A DNA stretch of 42,125 nt, from assembly GCA_029258735.1 (NCBI GenBank), contig JAPDKD010000029.1:1-42125 (forward strand), written 5' to 3'. A model generated the notes under the pieces. That model was given only the letters and a program-made list of their open reading frames with translations, was not told where the DNA came from and made no database searches. This stretch comes from an archaeon. GTDB lineage: Archaea; Thermoproteota; Thermoprotei; Thermofilales; JAPDKD01. The stretch's first letter is position 1, and the number at the start of each line of letters is the position of its first letter. Below, piece after piece: positions 33,701 to 41,269 of this stretch. A program made the translations under genes and the position numbers.

Positions 33701-35094
33701 TAGTCGTCGAGTAGGTATAGTAGAAGGTTTAGATAGGTGCTGCCTAGTTTTTCCGCGACTTCGCCGGGCTTTAGGTCTTTTCGCGAGGTTAATGTTTCGT
33801 AGGTATCTTGAGGTGTTGCTGTTCCCTCCCATATTGCTGGCGACCCGAAAGCTATACCTGGAATCTTTACCATTTCGAATATTTCGAAGTCGAAGTATCT
33901 TAGCCTTAGAACTTCTGCCTGAGTGGGGCTGTAGTCCCATAGTATGAGTTTGAAGCCGTAGTGTTTAGAGTAGGTTTCATTTACCAGCTTTATGAAGTCC
34001 TGCCGTACTGCAAATGTTGCTTGATCGTAGTCTAGCGGATAGTAGCTTTGGAAGTTTCCTCTATTGAATATTCCTGCATTTGCCGAGGATGATGAGAGGG
34101 ATAGTTCGAAAACAAAGCGTATGTCGTTGAGTAGGTCGTCTTTATGCTTGTATACAAACTCTCTGGCGCCTTGTAGGGCTTGGCGATATCCTGAGAAGAA
34201 GCCAAATATTAGTGTGTATCTGTGTTTTTTAGCTGCGGCTATTCTCGCTATTTCTAGCAGAGTTGCGGCGCTTAATGCGTCATCCGCTCCTTGAGCTAGA
34301 GCTGGTATTGCAGACCATGTGTCGTAGTGGGTTATTGCCATTATTGCTTCTTTCCTTTCACCGGGCAGTGTAGCTATTACGTTGTATGAAGGCTTGATTA
34401 CGTACTCCATTTTTACTACTATTTTTCCCTGCATCCCCAGCTGGTATAGTTTGAAGAAGTCTTCCTCGTTTACAGCTATTCGTGGGAAGTCTATTGGTAC
34501 CCAGAATCTCTTCCAGTAGTTATCGTACTCTGTGAATCGTGTTTGATTATTTATTAGGAATATAATTCCCTTCGCCCCTAGGTAGGCTGCCCATCTCCAA
34601 GCTTTCTCACTATCCCATTTCAGCGCAACTATCTTGTCTTTAACATCTATGCCTTCGAAGTCTCTTAGATCTCCGTACTTTGTTTCTACGTATATTACCT
34701 CTCCTTCAAGCCCGTCAGTGTAGGATGTTTCGATCGTATTGGGAAGTAAAGCGTAGGCCTTTATAACCTGCGCGCCTATTTGCGTATATAATACTAGCTC
34801 TGAATGCTGCTCGTATGGTACAGTTACGTTGAACTCCTCCAGCGTAACGTTATATCCATAGCTTGAAAGCACATCCGCAATGTATTTCGCCGCTTCTTCA
34901 CATTGAGGATATCCGGAGATTCGGGGTGCAAAGCTGGAAAGTTTTCTTAGGTGCTCTAGGACGTTGTTAACGTTTACATTAAGTTTTGACGGCTCATAGT
35001 TAGGCGGCAGCGCATATGTACTTGTTGAATAGAGACTCGATAGTATAAACACTGACAGTAATAATATTATTACCAGCTTTTTTCTTATCCTCAT
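30718..35094 (-). CDS. Giant fusion: degenerate M28 peptidase ectodomain + FtsX/MacB permease
   Basis: 1458 aa. Numbers follow the track ORF. Signal segment (10-31); PA/M28-like domain (about 45-470) with H259 and D274 in HYDT and GADDA, but the catalytic-metal Glu pair (GEE) is replaced by GYR (305-307) and the final His (HTPEDT) by A429 in ATPQDT, so it is probably inactive. Then a carboxypeptidase-regulatory-like fold (484-545), a beta region, a helical stalk (about 715-765), two to three membrane helices (780-865), FtsX helix after RNLRRRWVRTS, MacB-like domain (about 935-1190), three FtsX helices with VYERTKEIGILSAVGL, and a soluble C-terminal domain. ATG 35094 follows GGTGAGG; the track's GTG is 35103. 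It lies 17-26 nt after OPT1. Confidence 0.85.
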   Translation of the reverse strand: MRIRKKLVIILLLSVFILSSLYSTSTYALPPNYEPSKLNVNVNNVLEHLRKLSSFAPRISGYPQCEEAAKYIADVLSSYGYNVTLEEFNVTVPYEQHSELVLYTQIGAQVIKAYALLPNTIETSYTDGLEGEVIYVETKYGDLRDFEGIDVKDKIVALKWDSEKAWRWAAYLGAKGIIFLINNQTRFTEYDNYWKRFWVPIDFPRIAVNEEDFFKLYQLGMQGKIVVKMEYVIKPSYNVIATLPGERKEAIMAITHYDTWSAIPALAQGADDALSAATLLEIARIAAAKKHRYTLIFGFFSGYRQALQGAREFVYKHKDDLLNDIRFVFELSLSSSSANAGIFNRGNFQSYYPLDYDQATFAVRQDFIKLVNETYSKHYGFKLILWDYSPTQAEVLRLRYFDFEIFEMVKIPGIAFGSPAIWEGTATPQDTYETLTSRKDLKPGEVAEKLGSTYLNLLLYLLDDYPDDILKLYAPGRVRTLEGKVVFFNESEGVYKPVPNSIVIVFGMSTARQLPFFVRHYFVVKTDSNGTYVIHTIAPSDIATYAIFPFNDEPPEGPVKYAIDFGTYMRGAFRARMHQAVNKIESSVFRAGTLVFFDVLDPDTASPVSEFLPVLVIDHYTQNYARFFGFVWENVGFVPTPEMSTGTLVVFENPALAQTPRFDAVVDLGGTRWYAAIFNNKTRGYNIKPGTQVIMPFTIFENYIGFRKVDEKRLQEAKRTGLFVDPIERNMNESAANWKKAQEYYAQKKWYEARGSAVLALLLERKAYVAIRTMFFDASYASVFFLLLALPFAYLLERLIFEFEDLKKRAAAFIAIFLAAIAFMVFNHPGFTLIASLPLVAIAFLMLILSIVPLVISFSHATEAIKELRTKFVGKHFAELDKFSAMLMAASLGLRNLRRRWVRTSLLIISIMIATMAFVSIISVLSTRYVAPVATYEVSYGYQGLLIRESSFRPLPSLLSKQIQSAFGDDIEHITEVIFYYPIGQQIEIARTSAGQPITIGAILGLDPADFKIIKAFEENWDAIFTPGSRPFINSNERVCIISAELADLLKSAGVDARIGGKIEILGKRFEIVGIINNSKVYLSTIKDLDGIVIIPFSREVEAGGRVAFRSAQPMDPSEVVIVPVEVAKQMGGQVFAIHITLKNPKKAPQVAEKITQLFRYNVYYALSKDGKYEVTRMATLTSQQVTGQEALIPEVLLMFTILSSILGAVYERTKEIGILSAVGLSPLHVAGIFLMEFTIVAIVSSFLGYMAGISMPTLVTGLKVNAGSMWIVFSILASIGITLAATAYPVRYASRLVTPSFERKWRLEAHAVRRGDTYIVKIPFVISRAEVAGAVLYLKEYLQLFQSEQAEGPFMVERIKYREEKVERGRSRVLDMRVRIKPFDWGVATTTQLKVDTVGKTTTWTIIFKRLSGTEHVWIRGVRQITDVIRKQLLIWRGLKPEERQEYINKARKEGLQ

Positions 35095-35120
35095 ATACCT
35101 CACCTTTTTTCTCTAGATGA

Positions 35121-37052
35121 CTAATATATTTCAAACGCCACCGCCTGCCTCACGAAGCTTAACGCCGTCGCTAAACTGATTACTACGCTGGAGCCTGCAA
35201 ATATGCCTGCTGCAACTGTCATAATATACTTGTCTGCCCATTCTTTGCCCAGCTTCTTCTCCATGAGCTTCTTTAGGAGCAGGCCTAACACGATACCTGT
35301 TGAGTTACTGGGCATGTCCAGTATGCCCGCTACGAATCCGAAGAGCGTTGGAAGGCCGAAAAACGGAGACAAATAGGGGAGGAAGCGCGGAATTACTCCT
35401 ATAATGCTTCCCACAATAAACGAGCTGATAATGTAGTCCGGCTTGAATATTGTCCCCAGCTGTCTTGTTATGAATAAAGCTCTTAGAAGAGCGTCGGCCG
35501 GATAGCTTGGAGCGGGCATGAATCTTGACGGCACATCATACACGTACCATAACATGCCAGCTATTATAAGCCCTATGGCCCAAGTCATGTATGTTCCGAG
35601 AATGTGAGCTTTTGCTATGCTGAAAGGTTTGGTGTTTGTTAGTTGGGCTGCTTTGTAGCCTATACATATTGTAGCTCCCCCTATTGGCTGTGCAAGGAAC
35701 GGATTAAACCATACCCAATAGGACATTGGATTTTGCGGTCCAGGTACTGGGGTGGTTAACCATATTGTTACCTCGTTAAGATAGGGTATCGTGAAAAGCC
35801 CGCCTATTATTCCGGCAGATCTCGCTCCAATTATTGTATTTAAGAAGCTGAAAACTGTAGTTATAAGTATCGTCCCTATTAGGAAAGGTATACCCATTGG
35901 AGTAAACATGTAAGACAGACTAGCGAGAGTTAGTGCTGAAGCCAAGAACATTATAATTGCCATTTTCCCCGGTATTACTCCGCTTTTACGCGCGACGTCT
36001 GCAGGCATTTGGAGGAATGTTTTAATAGCTCCCGCTATTTGCTTTGCGCTTAAAATAGTTGGAACTATTCCTATGGCTACGAGTAGGCCTACTGCGAAGC
36101 TTAGCCAAAAGAATAGCTGTGGCTCGTACCATGCCCCCGTTAGAGTCCCCGGTATGAACATCGGTCTGCCTGGAGTATATGGATATTCTTTTAATCCCAT
36201 GCTTATGAATATGGGGGGCAGTATGACATAAGCTACTATTGATGTTACAAACTGCCATATAATCACTATTTCTGGGATTATTAAACCGAGAGCTATGACT
36301 AGGAGATTTGTCGTTATTCCTGTCGTTGCTCCATGAATTATAGGGTCTATCATTTCGGTGAAATCGTAGTGTATTGGGCTGATTATCATGAGCCGCCTGC
36401 CTAGAATTATTTCAGTCAGAGAGGGGAAGAGGATACGTATGGATTCGTAGATTGCGGCCATCATGGTGGCTATTGCGAAAATCCTGTATCGTTCCTTTTC
36501 GCCTCCTGAGAGAGCGATTGCTATTTCTGCGGCTACAGCGCCTGTGGGGAATGGTAGCTTTTCTACTTCAATGAATAATGTTCTAGCTACGAATGATAAC
36601 GAAATATCTGCGGCCAATACAAGCGTCATTGATAAGAGCCCTATTCCAATAGGTAATAGCCAATCGGGATGCCATATCATTCTGTGTATCATTGCGGGGC
36701 TGTTCTCAGGCGGGCAGGACCACCATGGAATGTTCTGTGCTATGCCGAACTGCTTCGTAATAGGGCTTTTCTTTAAATAAACTGTAAAAAGGAAGCCACC
36801 AGTGTATCCTGCTGCTATTGAAGCTCCCCAGCGGATCGTTGCTAGCTCGCTGGCTGAGAGAGGCGACATCATTATGAGGCCGAGCTCTCCGAAGATTAGC
36901 ATCGTGGCGTATGCCGCCGCTATTGTTCCGACAAGCTGACCAGTTGCTAAGTAAACCCATAGTAGAGCTGGCATCATAACGAGTGAAGAGAATAGCATTG
37001 CTAGAAGGGTTCTGGAGGTCAGTCCTTCCTGGAGCTGAACTGTGCTGGACAT
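35121..37052 (-). CDS. OPT-family oligopeptide transporter (OPT1)
   Basis: 643 aa, about 14-16 hydrophobic segments, matching the OPT superfamily (oligopeptide or metal-chelate proton symporters). Landmarks are the opening LTSRTLLAMLFSSLVMMPALL, AEIAIALSGGEKERY in the middle, and PSNSTGIVLGLLLKKLMEKK near the C-terminus. ATG 37052 follows GAGGTG at 5 nt. It is first in the operon with the 1458 aa fusion and the M1 peptidase. Its promoter carries the 30-nt element shared with OPT2. The substrate is probably peptides, given the neighbouring peptidases, though iron or nickel chelates are known for the family. Confidence 0.87.
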   Translation of the reverse strand: MSSTVQLQEGLTSRTLLAMLFSSLVMMPALLWVYLATGQLVGTIAAAYATMLIFGELGLIMMSPLSASELATIRWGASIAAGYTGGFLFTVYLKKSPITKQFGIAQNIPWWSCPPENSPAMIHRMIWHPDWLLPIGIGLLSMTLVLAADISLSFVARTLFIEVEKLPFPTGAVAAEIAIALSGGEKERYRIFAIATMMAAIYESIRILFPSLTEIILGRRLMIISPIHYDFTEMIDPIIHGATTGITTNLLVIALGLIIPEIVIIWQFVTSIVAYVILPPIFISMGLKEYPYTPGRPMFIPGTLTGAWYEPQLFFWLSFAVGLLVAIGIVPTILSAKQIAGAIKTFLQMPADVARKSGVIPGKMAIIMFLASALTLASLSYMFTPMGIPFLIGTILITTVFSFLNTIIGARSAGIIGGLFTIPYLNEVTIWLTTPVPGPQNPMSYWVWFNPFLAQPIGGATICIGYKAAQLTNTKPFSIAKAHILGTYMTWAIGLIIAGMLWYVYDVPSRFMPAPSYPADALLRALFITRQLGTIFKPDYIISSFIVGSIIGVIPRFLPYLSPFFGLPTLFGFVAGILDMPSNSTGIVLGLLLKKLMEKKLGKEWADKYIMTVAAGIFAGSSVVISLATALSFVRQAVAFEIY

Positions 37053-37102
37053 TTTTACACCTCTTCATTTTAAAGCTATTTTTTATCAATGGATACCCCT
37101 AT

Positions 37103-37132
37103 ATTTAAATAATTCCAGCTAAAGAGTTCTTT
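37103..37132 (-). promoter_or_regulatory. Promoter element of OPT1, shared with OPT2
   Basis: On the minus strand it begins AAAGAAC and ends in ATTATTTAAAT (TATA box). It aligns without gaps to the element at 39274-39303 with 23 of 30 positions identical. Its TATA end is 51 nt before the OPT1 start codon, leaving a leader of about 25 nt. It probably comprises a regulator site plus TATA box. Confidence 0.5.
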
Positions 37133-37235
37133 AATTAAAAATTTTTATAAGAAGAGCATCATTAAGCGATGGATGATATTTAGAACGTATAAATTTCAGA
37201 AAAAATATCAATATATTTTAATATATGTTGCTTTT

Positions 37236-39203
37236 TTATCCGCCCATTGCTTTAATCGCTGCACCTATTCCGCTGACTACCGCTCCGAATAGTCCGCCTG
37301 CTGCTGCTCCAGCGAAGAATGGTCTGGCTACTTGTTCGTCTAGCTTGGTGCCGCCTATCTTTACCACTAGCCACTTAATTATTAGTATTGGAAGGAATGG
37401 CCAGCCCCAGTCGATGTTTGCAGAGCTGCTCATAAGTACTGTGAGGCCTGCGACTATTGGTATGAATGGTATGGTGAATGCTACTCTCGCTTGCAGTATT
37501 GGTATGGCTATTGCTAGTAACAGCAGTATTATGAATACTCCGAGTTCGTCAGGTGATGGGCCATACCAAGTGAAGCCTCCTCTCACGTAGTTTCTCGCTC
37601 TCGGTATTGCTAGGACCCAGAGGCCATCTATGAATGTGCCGAATACGCCGTGGTTTATTCCGTATGAGTAGGTGAGGTAAGCCTCGAACATTTGTCCTCC
37701 GAAGGAGCCGATGACCAGGCCGATTATTATGGCTATGATTATGGTCTTTATTGAGTTTACGCGTCCTAGGAAGGCGAACCTTGAGCTTTCGAAGAAGGCT
37801 GAGGCGCCTATGTCGCCTCGGGTGAATAGTCTGCCCTGCATTGTGAAGCCGACTAGTGCTGCGGAGGGCTGGCTCGTGTCGATTAAGCCAGCGGCGTAGC
37901 ACATTTCGCCTACTACTGAAGATGCGTGTGCGTCCCATGTGTATTGTAGGTTGATGTATCCTAGTCCCATTACGCCCCACATTTGTAGGACGTATATCAG
38001 GAATAGGGATAGGAGGAACGCTGGCACTGCTGGGGCGCCTAGTGCAATGCCTATGCCAGTCAAAATTATTACTGCCACAAATGATAGTATCCACTGCATT
38101 TGCGGAGATACGAAGTCGTATTCTGGGTTCTTATCCTTTAGGGTTTCTGCTATATACTTCCATGCCGCTATATATGCGCCTATTACGCCTCCAGCTAGCA
38201 GGGCTACGCCTAGCGGGTGCAGCTTGTATGGTGCAAAGTACCACGCGTCAAAGTATATGTCGTCAAAAGCTGCTGATGGATCAAATTCTATTATTCCCGC
38301 GCTAATGTAGAACGGTACAACGACGAAGTTCACTATGAGCATTGTTATCATTATTGTAATTAGGGCGTCCATTGGGGCGAAGTAGCCGAACCAGCTCCAT
38401 GGGAAGACGCTGGCCATGTCTAACCCTATCGCCGCTCCAGGAATCATGCTCCATAGAATGCCAGGCTGTCCCGGTGTGTCACCTACATGACCTGGAATTA
38501 CTGGCACTCCAGGCCACAGAGTTGAAACCAGATATCCTTCGGTGAAGATTACGGTTATAAAGCCTATGAATAGGCCAAAGAGTAGCCAGTTTCTTCTTGA
38601 TCCTAGCAAGGGGACTTTCTCATCTGGAGGCTTTTCGACCGCAAGTGATACAGCTGTGAATGCAGCCGTGGTGGCCGGATACGGGAGACGCTGGATTTCT
38701 ACTATTTGTCGCCTCATCGGCATTAGACCAAATATTGATATAAAGACCAACACTAAAATAAGAACAAAGCCGACGATGAATTGTCCAAATAATTCGCCGA
38801 ACGGCGTTGGCTGTCCCCCGGGCAGAGCAGCTTCATAAAGGTGCTTTGGCAGCGTCAGCCAGCTTGGTACGAACGCCTTAAAGTCTGCCAGCCATGCCGG
38901 AGCTTCTGCGTTGGGGAGTACTAGTGCGCCTACCCAGAAGAACCATCCTGGGTAGGTTGCCGCAGATCCATATACCATTGCGTAGATTACGACGTATTCT
39001 GCAAAGGTGAACTTAATGTTGGTGTAGAGCTGGATTAGTGCTAGTATTACTACGGTCATGACGCTGACTTCTGCGGTTGCTACGAAGCCGCTGGTTGGCC
39101 CCAGTATAGCGTCAGCGAATACTAAGGCCAAGGAGCCAATTATTCCGACGATTATGGCCTTAGGGGTGAAGGCTTTTTCGACGGGCTTCTCGGTTGCGGA
39201 CAT
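37236..39203 (-). CDS. OPT-family oligopeptide transporter (OPT2)
   Basis: 655 aa membrane protein, about 14-16 segments, another OPT-family member. Landmarks are IQRLPYPATTAAFTAVSLAVEKP, the cytoplasmic loop after TM segments, and IGLVIGSFGGQMFEAYLTYSYG. ATG 39203 follows GGGTGA. The gene is separated from OPT1 by 183 nt, so it has its own unit, although both carry the same promoter element. Two OPT transporters next to each other may differ in substrate or form a heteromer. The 3' flank has T-rich sequence suited to termination. Confidence 0.87.
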   Translation of the reverse strand: MSATEKPVEKAFTPKAIIVGIIGSLALVFADAILGPTSGFVATAEVSVMTVVILALIQLYTNIKFTFAEYVVIYAMVYGSAATYPGWFFWVGALVLPNAEAPAWLADFKAFVPSWLTLPKHLYEAALPGGQPTPFGELFGQFIVGFVLILVLVFISIFGLMPMRRQIVEIQRLPYPATTAAFTAVSLAVEKPPDEKVPLLGSRRNWLLFGLFIGFITVIFTEGYLVSTLWPGVPVIPGHVGDTPGQPGILWSMIPGAAIGLDMASVFPWSWFGYFAPMDALITIMITMLIVNFVVVPFYISAGIIEFDPSAAFDDIYFDAWYFAPYKLHPLGVALLAGGVIGAYIAAWKYIAETLKDKNPEYDFVSPQMQWILSFVAVIILTGIGIALGAPAVPAFLLSLFLIYVLQMWGVMGLGYINLQYTWDAHASSVVGEMCYAAGLIDTSQPSAALVGFTMQGRLFTRGDIGASAFFESSRFAFLGRVNSIKTIIIAIIIGLVIGSFGGQMFEAYLTYSYGINHGVFGTFIDGLWVLAIPRARNYVRGGFTWYGPSPDELGVFIILLLLAIAIPILQARVAFTIPFIPIVAGLTVLMSSSANIDWGWPFLPILIIKWLVVKIGGTKLDEQVARPFFAGAAAGGLFGAVVSGIGAAIKAMGG

Positions 39204-39273
39204 TTTTTCACCCTTGTTCGTAAAGCAATTAATAATAAATACTTAATAAATATTAGGTCGGCTGTAGAGATAA

Positions 39274-39303
39274 ATTTATATAATACCTTTTAAGGTGTTC
39301 TTT
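39274..39303 (-). promoter_or_regulatory. Promoter element of OPT2, shared with OPT1
   Basis: Minus strand: AAAGAAC, then ACCTT-AA-AAGGT (inverted repeat with 5-bp arms), then ATTATATAAAT (TATA box). The TATA end is 71 nt before the OPT2 start codon, giving a leader of about 45 nt. The inverted repeat directly upstream of the TATA box looks like an operator or upstream activator site. The 30-nt block matches OPT1 at 23/30. Confidence 0.5.
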
Positions 39304-39454
39304 TCTAAAATTCTTTTGAACTTTGCTGATTTCATGGTAAAAAATTATTACGTTAATAGTCGAACTTTATTTTGCTCGCCGAAGTAATATACGACAAACA
39401 ACCTCACGCATTCGATAAAAATTTTATGTGCTGAAACTAATCCTAAAGGGAGAG

Positions 39455-41269
39455 ATGTCGTTTAGTACTAAATATCGAGAAAAATACATTAAAAGGATGA
39501 TCTTAAGTTTCATATTACTAATTAGCCTAAGTAGTTTATCACCACATAGAGTTTCGACGCATCCGCATTTCACGTTTACCATCTTGATCACAAATAACAA
39601 TGTAGAAGGGCTTTTACCCGTAATGAAGATAAGCAATTATTCAACCCTTGTTTTTTCTAATTATTGTGATATAGGCTTTTCTACGTTTGAGAAAAACGAG
39701 AAAAGCGTTTTAATAAACCTCTCTTCACCATTAAGTATTATATTACATTTAATAAATAATATGCATGTACATCCAGACCAGATATTTATTTCCAACTCTT
39801 CGTGTTCCCTCTCAGCATATTATTCAGCAGGCCTCTCAGGTTCGGTAATTGTAAATATTGGAAGAAATGTAAGTTATAAAGATTTTCTGAAAGAACTCAA
39901 GCAGCATGGAATCACGGGAATAAAGACGTGCGGTTCAATTAAAAATATTGAGATCCAAGGTTCGAACAGACTTGTCGTTACATTTAAGGATGATGCGCTT
40001 TCGCGTTTAACTGCGGTTTATGCCGGCATGTCTAATGCGCATTTTCTTGTAGCTGAAGACTTAAACAGCATACGAGATGCTATAAAGCGGTATAATATAA
40101 CGTCAGTTGTGTATGTGATTTCTTCGAAGAATTTAATTAAAATGGGCCTTGTAGAGCTGTATAAACCAGTTATAGAGGCATATTCTGATAGATTTTTCCA
40201 CGTAAATATTGGCATAATTTCCGGATACAGTGATTCATGTGCAGTAAACTTTGCGTCGAGATCTCTTTACTATCTTGCTAAAGGAGTAAATGTTCAATCC
40301 GCTCTCTTGGCATATATGGAGGACGTTGAATTGTTGGCGGAAAAAATTATTCGTGAATTGGATAGAAGCGGAGTAAGTATATATCAAAAACTAGTTTCCT
40401 TTAACGAGCATGGAAACCTTACTAGAGAGAGTTTAATTGATTCTTTGAAGCAAGCTTCTGGCATAGTGTTCATTAACCTTCACGGTAATCCCTACGGAAT
40501 GGCTAGGACAACTACAGGTCCCTACGTGGTTACTGCACACAGTCTCGAAGAAGTTAATTCTAGGAACATAATTGTTACGTTATCTTGTTCAACATGCAAT
40601 TTTAACGAAATACTCAATCCGAAGAACAGTATTGCTCTTGCATTTATTTCTAAGGGCGCTTTAGCGTATATTGGGGCTAGAAAGGTTGAATACGCTGGCG
40701 AGCTTGAAACAAGCACTGCTTTTCCAGAACTAATTACGTATATGCTGCTTCGAGGATACACTCTAGGTTCAGCTGTGCGATGGGTGAACAATATACATAT
40801 TCGAGCCGCAAGTGGCGTTGACCCGTGGATTGCAGCTTATACTTGCTTGCTCGGCGAGCCCGACTTACGTCTCTTAAATGCTACTGAGCAAGAAGACGCG
40901 GCTATAAAATTGAATGAGAATGAGATTAGCGTAAATATTCTTAGGGAGACGTGCTGTGTTACATCAAGGATCGAATTTCCTTATGCGGCTGAAGAAGTAA
41001 AATTTGAATTAAAAAATCCCGATGTTAGACGTGTTCTATTTATAACAAAGGAAAGGGGCAAGTATATTTTAAACATATTTTTGACAAAAAAGATAAGCAA
41101 AGAGGTTGGTGATTTTAAGCCAGGAGATGTAGTTATTATTAAATATTATAAGAAGTTATCGGTTATTGATTTACTACCATATGCTGCTGCTACTTTTATA
41201 GCCTTCTTAGCCGTTATTCTTTATGTAAAAAGGAGAAAAAGAAAAATTTTAAGGCCAGATTCCTCTTAG
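39455..41269 (+). CDS. Membrane-anchored C25/gingipain-like cysteine peptidase (predicted)
   Basis: 604 aa. A signal peptide (MILSFILLISLSSL) is followed by an ectodomain that contains a caspase/gingipain-fold pair: His in INLHGNP and Cys in TLSCSTCNF, 35 residues apart (H352 and C387 in the track numbering), and the following SIALAFISKGALAYIG and PWIAAYTCLLGEPDLRL match C25-like proteins. A beta-rich tail precedes a single C-terminal membrane helix (LLPYAAATFIAFLAVILYV) and a basic tail. The track start is GTG 39428; ATG 39455 is preferred because the TATA-like ATAAAAA (39415) puts transcription start near 39445. It overlaps gdhA by 21 nt. Confidence 0.72.
   Translation: MSFSTKYREKYIKRMILSFILLISLSSLSPHRVSTHPHFTFTILITNNNVEGLLPVMKISNYSTLVFSNYCDIGFSTFEKNEKSVLINLSSPLSIILHLINNMHVHPDQIFISNSSCSLSAYYSAGLSGSVIVNIGRNVSYKDFLKELKQHGITGIKTCGSIKNIEIQGSNRLVVTFKDDALSRLTAVYAGMSNAHFLVAEDLNSIRDAIKRYNITSVVYVISSKNLIKMGLVELYKPVIEAYSDRFFHVNIGIISGYSDSCAVNFASRSLYYLAKGVNVQSALLAYMEDVELLAEKIIRELDRSGVSIYQKLVSFNEHGNLTRESLIDSLKQASGIVFINLHGNPYGMARTTTGPYVVTAHSLEEVNSRNIIVTLSCSTCNFNEILNPKNSIALAFISKGALAYIGARKVEYAGELETSTAFPELITYMLLRGYTLGSAVRWVNNIHIRAASGVDPWIAAYTCLLGEPDLRLLNATEQEDAAIKLNENEISVNILRETCCVTSRIEFPYAAEEVKFELKNPDVRRVLFITKERGKYILNIFLTKKISKEVGDFKPGDVVIIKYYKKLSVIDLLPYAAATFIAFLAVILYVKRRKRKILRPDSS

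Noticed and set aside
37133-37235. Box C/D-like sequence (GATGGATGATA) upstream of OPT1
   Set aside because: No matching D box or paired C'/D' set at the right spacing; AT-rich promoter DNA explains it.
39390-39427. Third copy of the OPT promoter element before the C25-like gene (AAACAAC, then ATAAAAAT)
   Set aside because: Only the first seven bases and a general TATA box resemble the element; the spacing differs.
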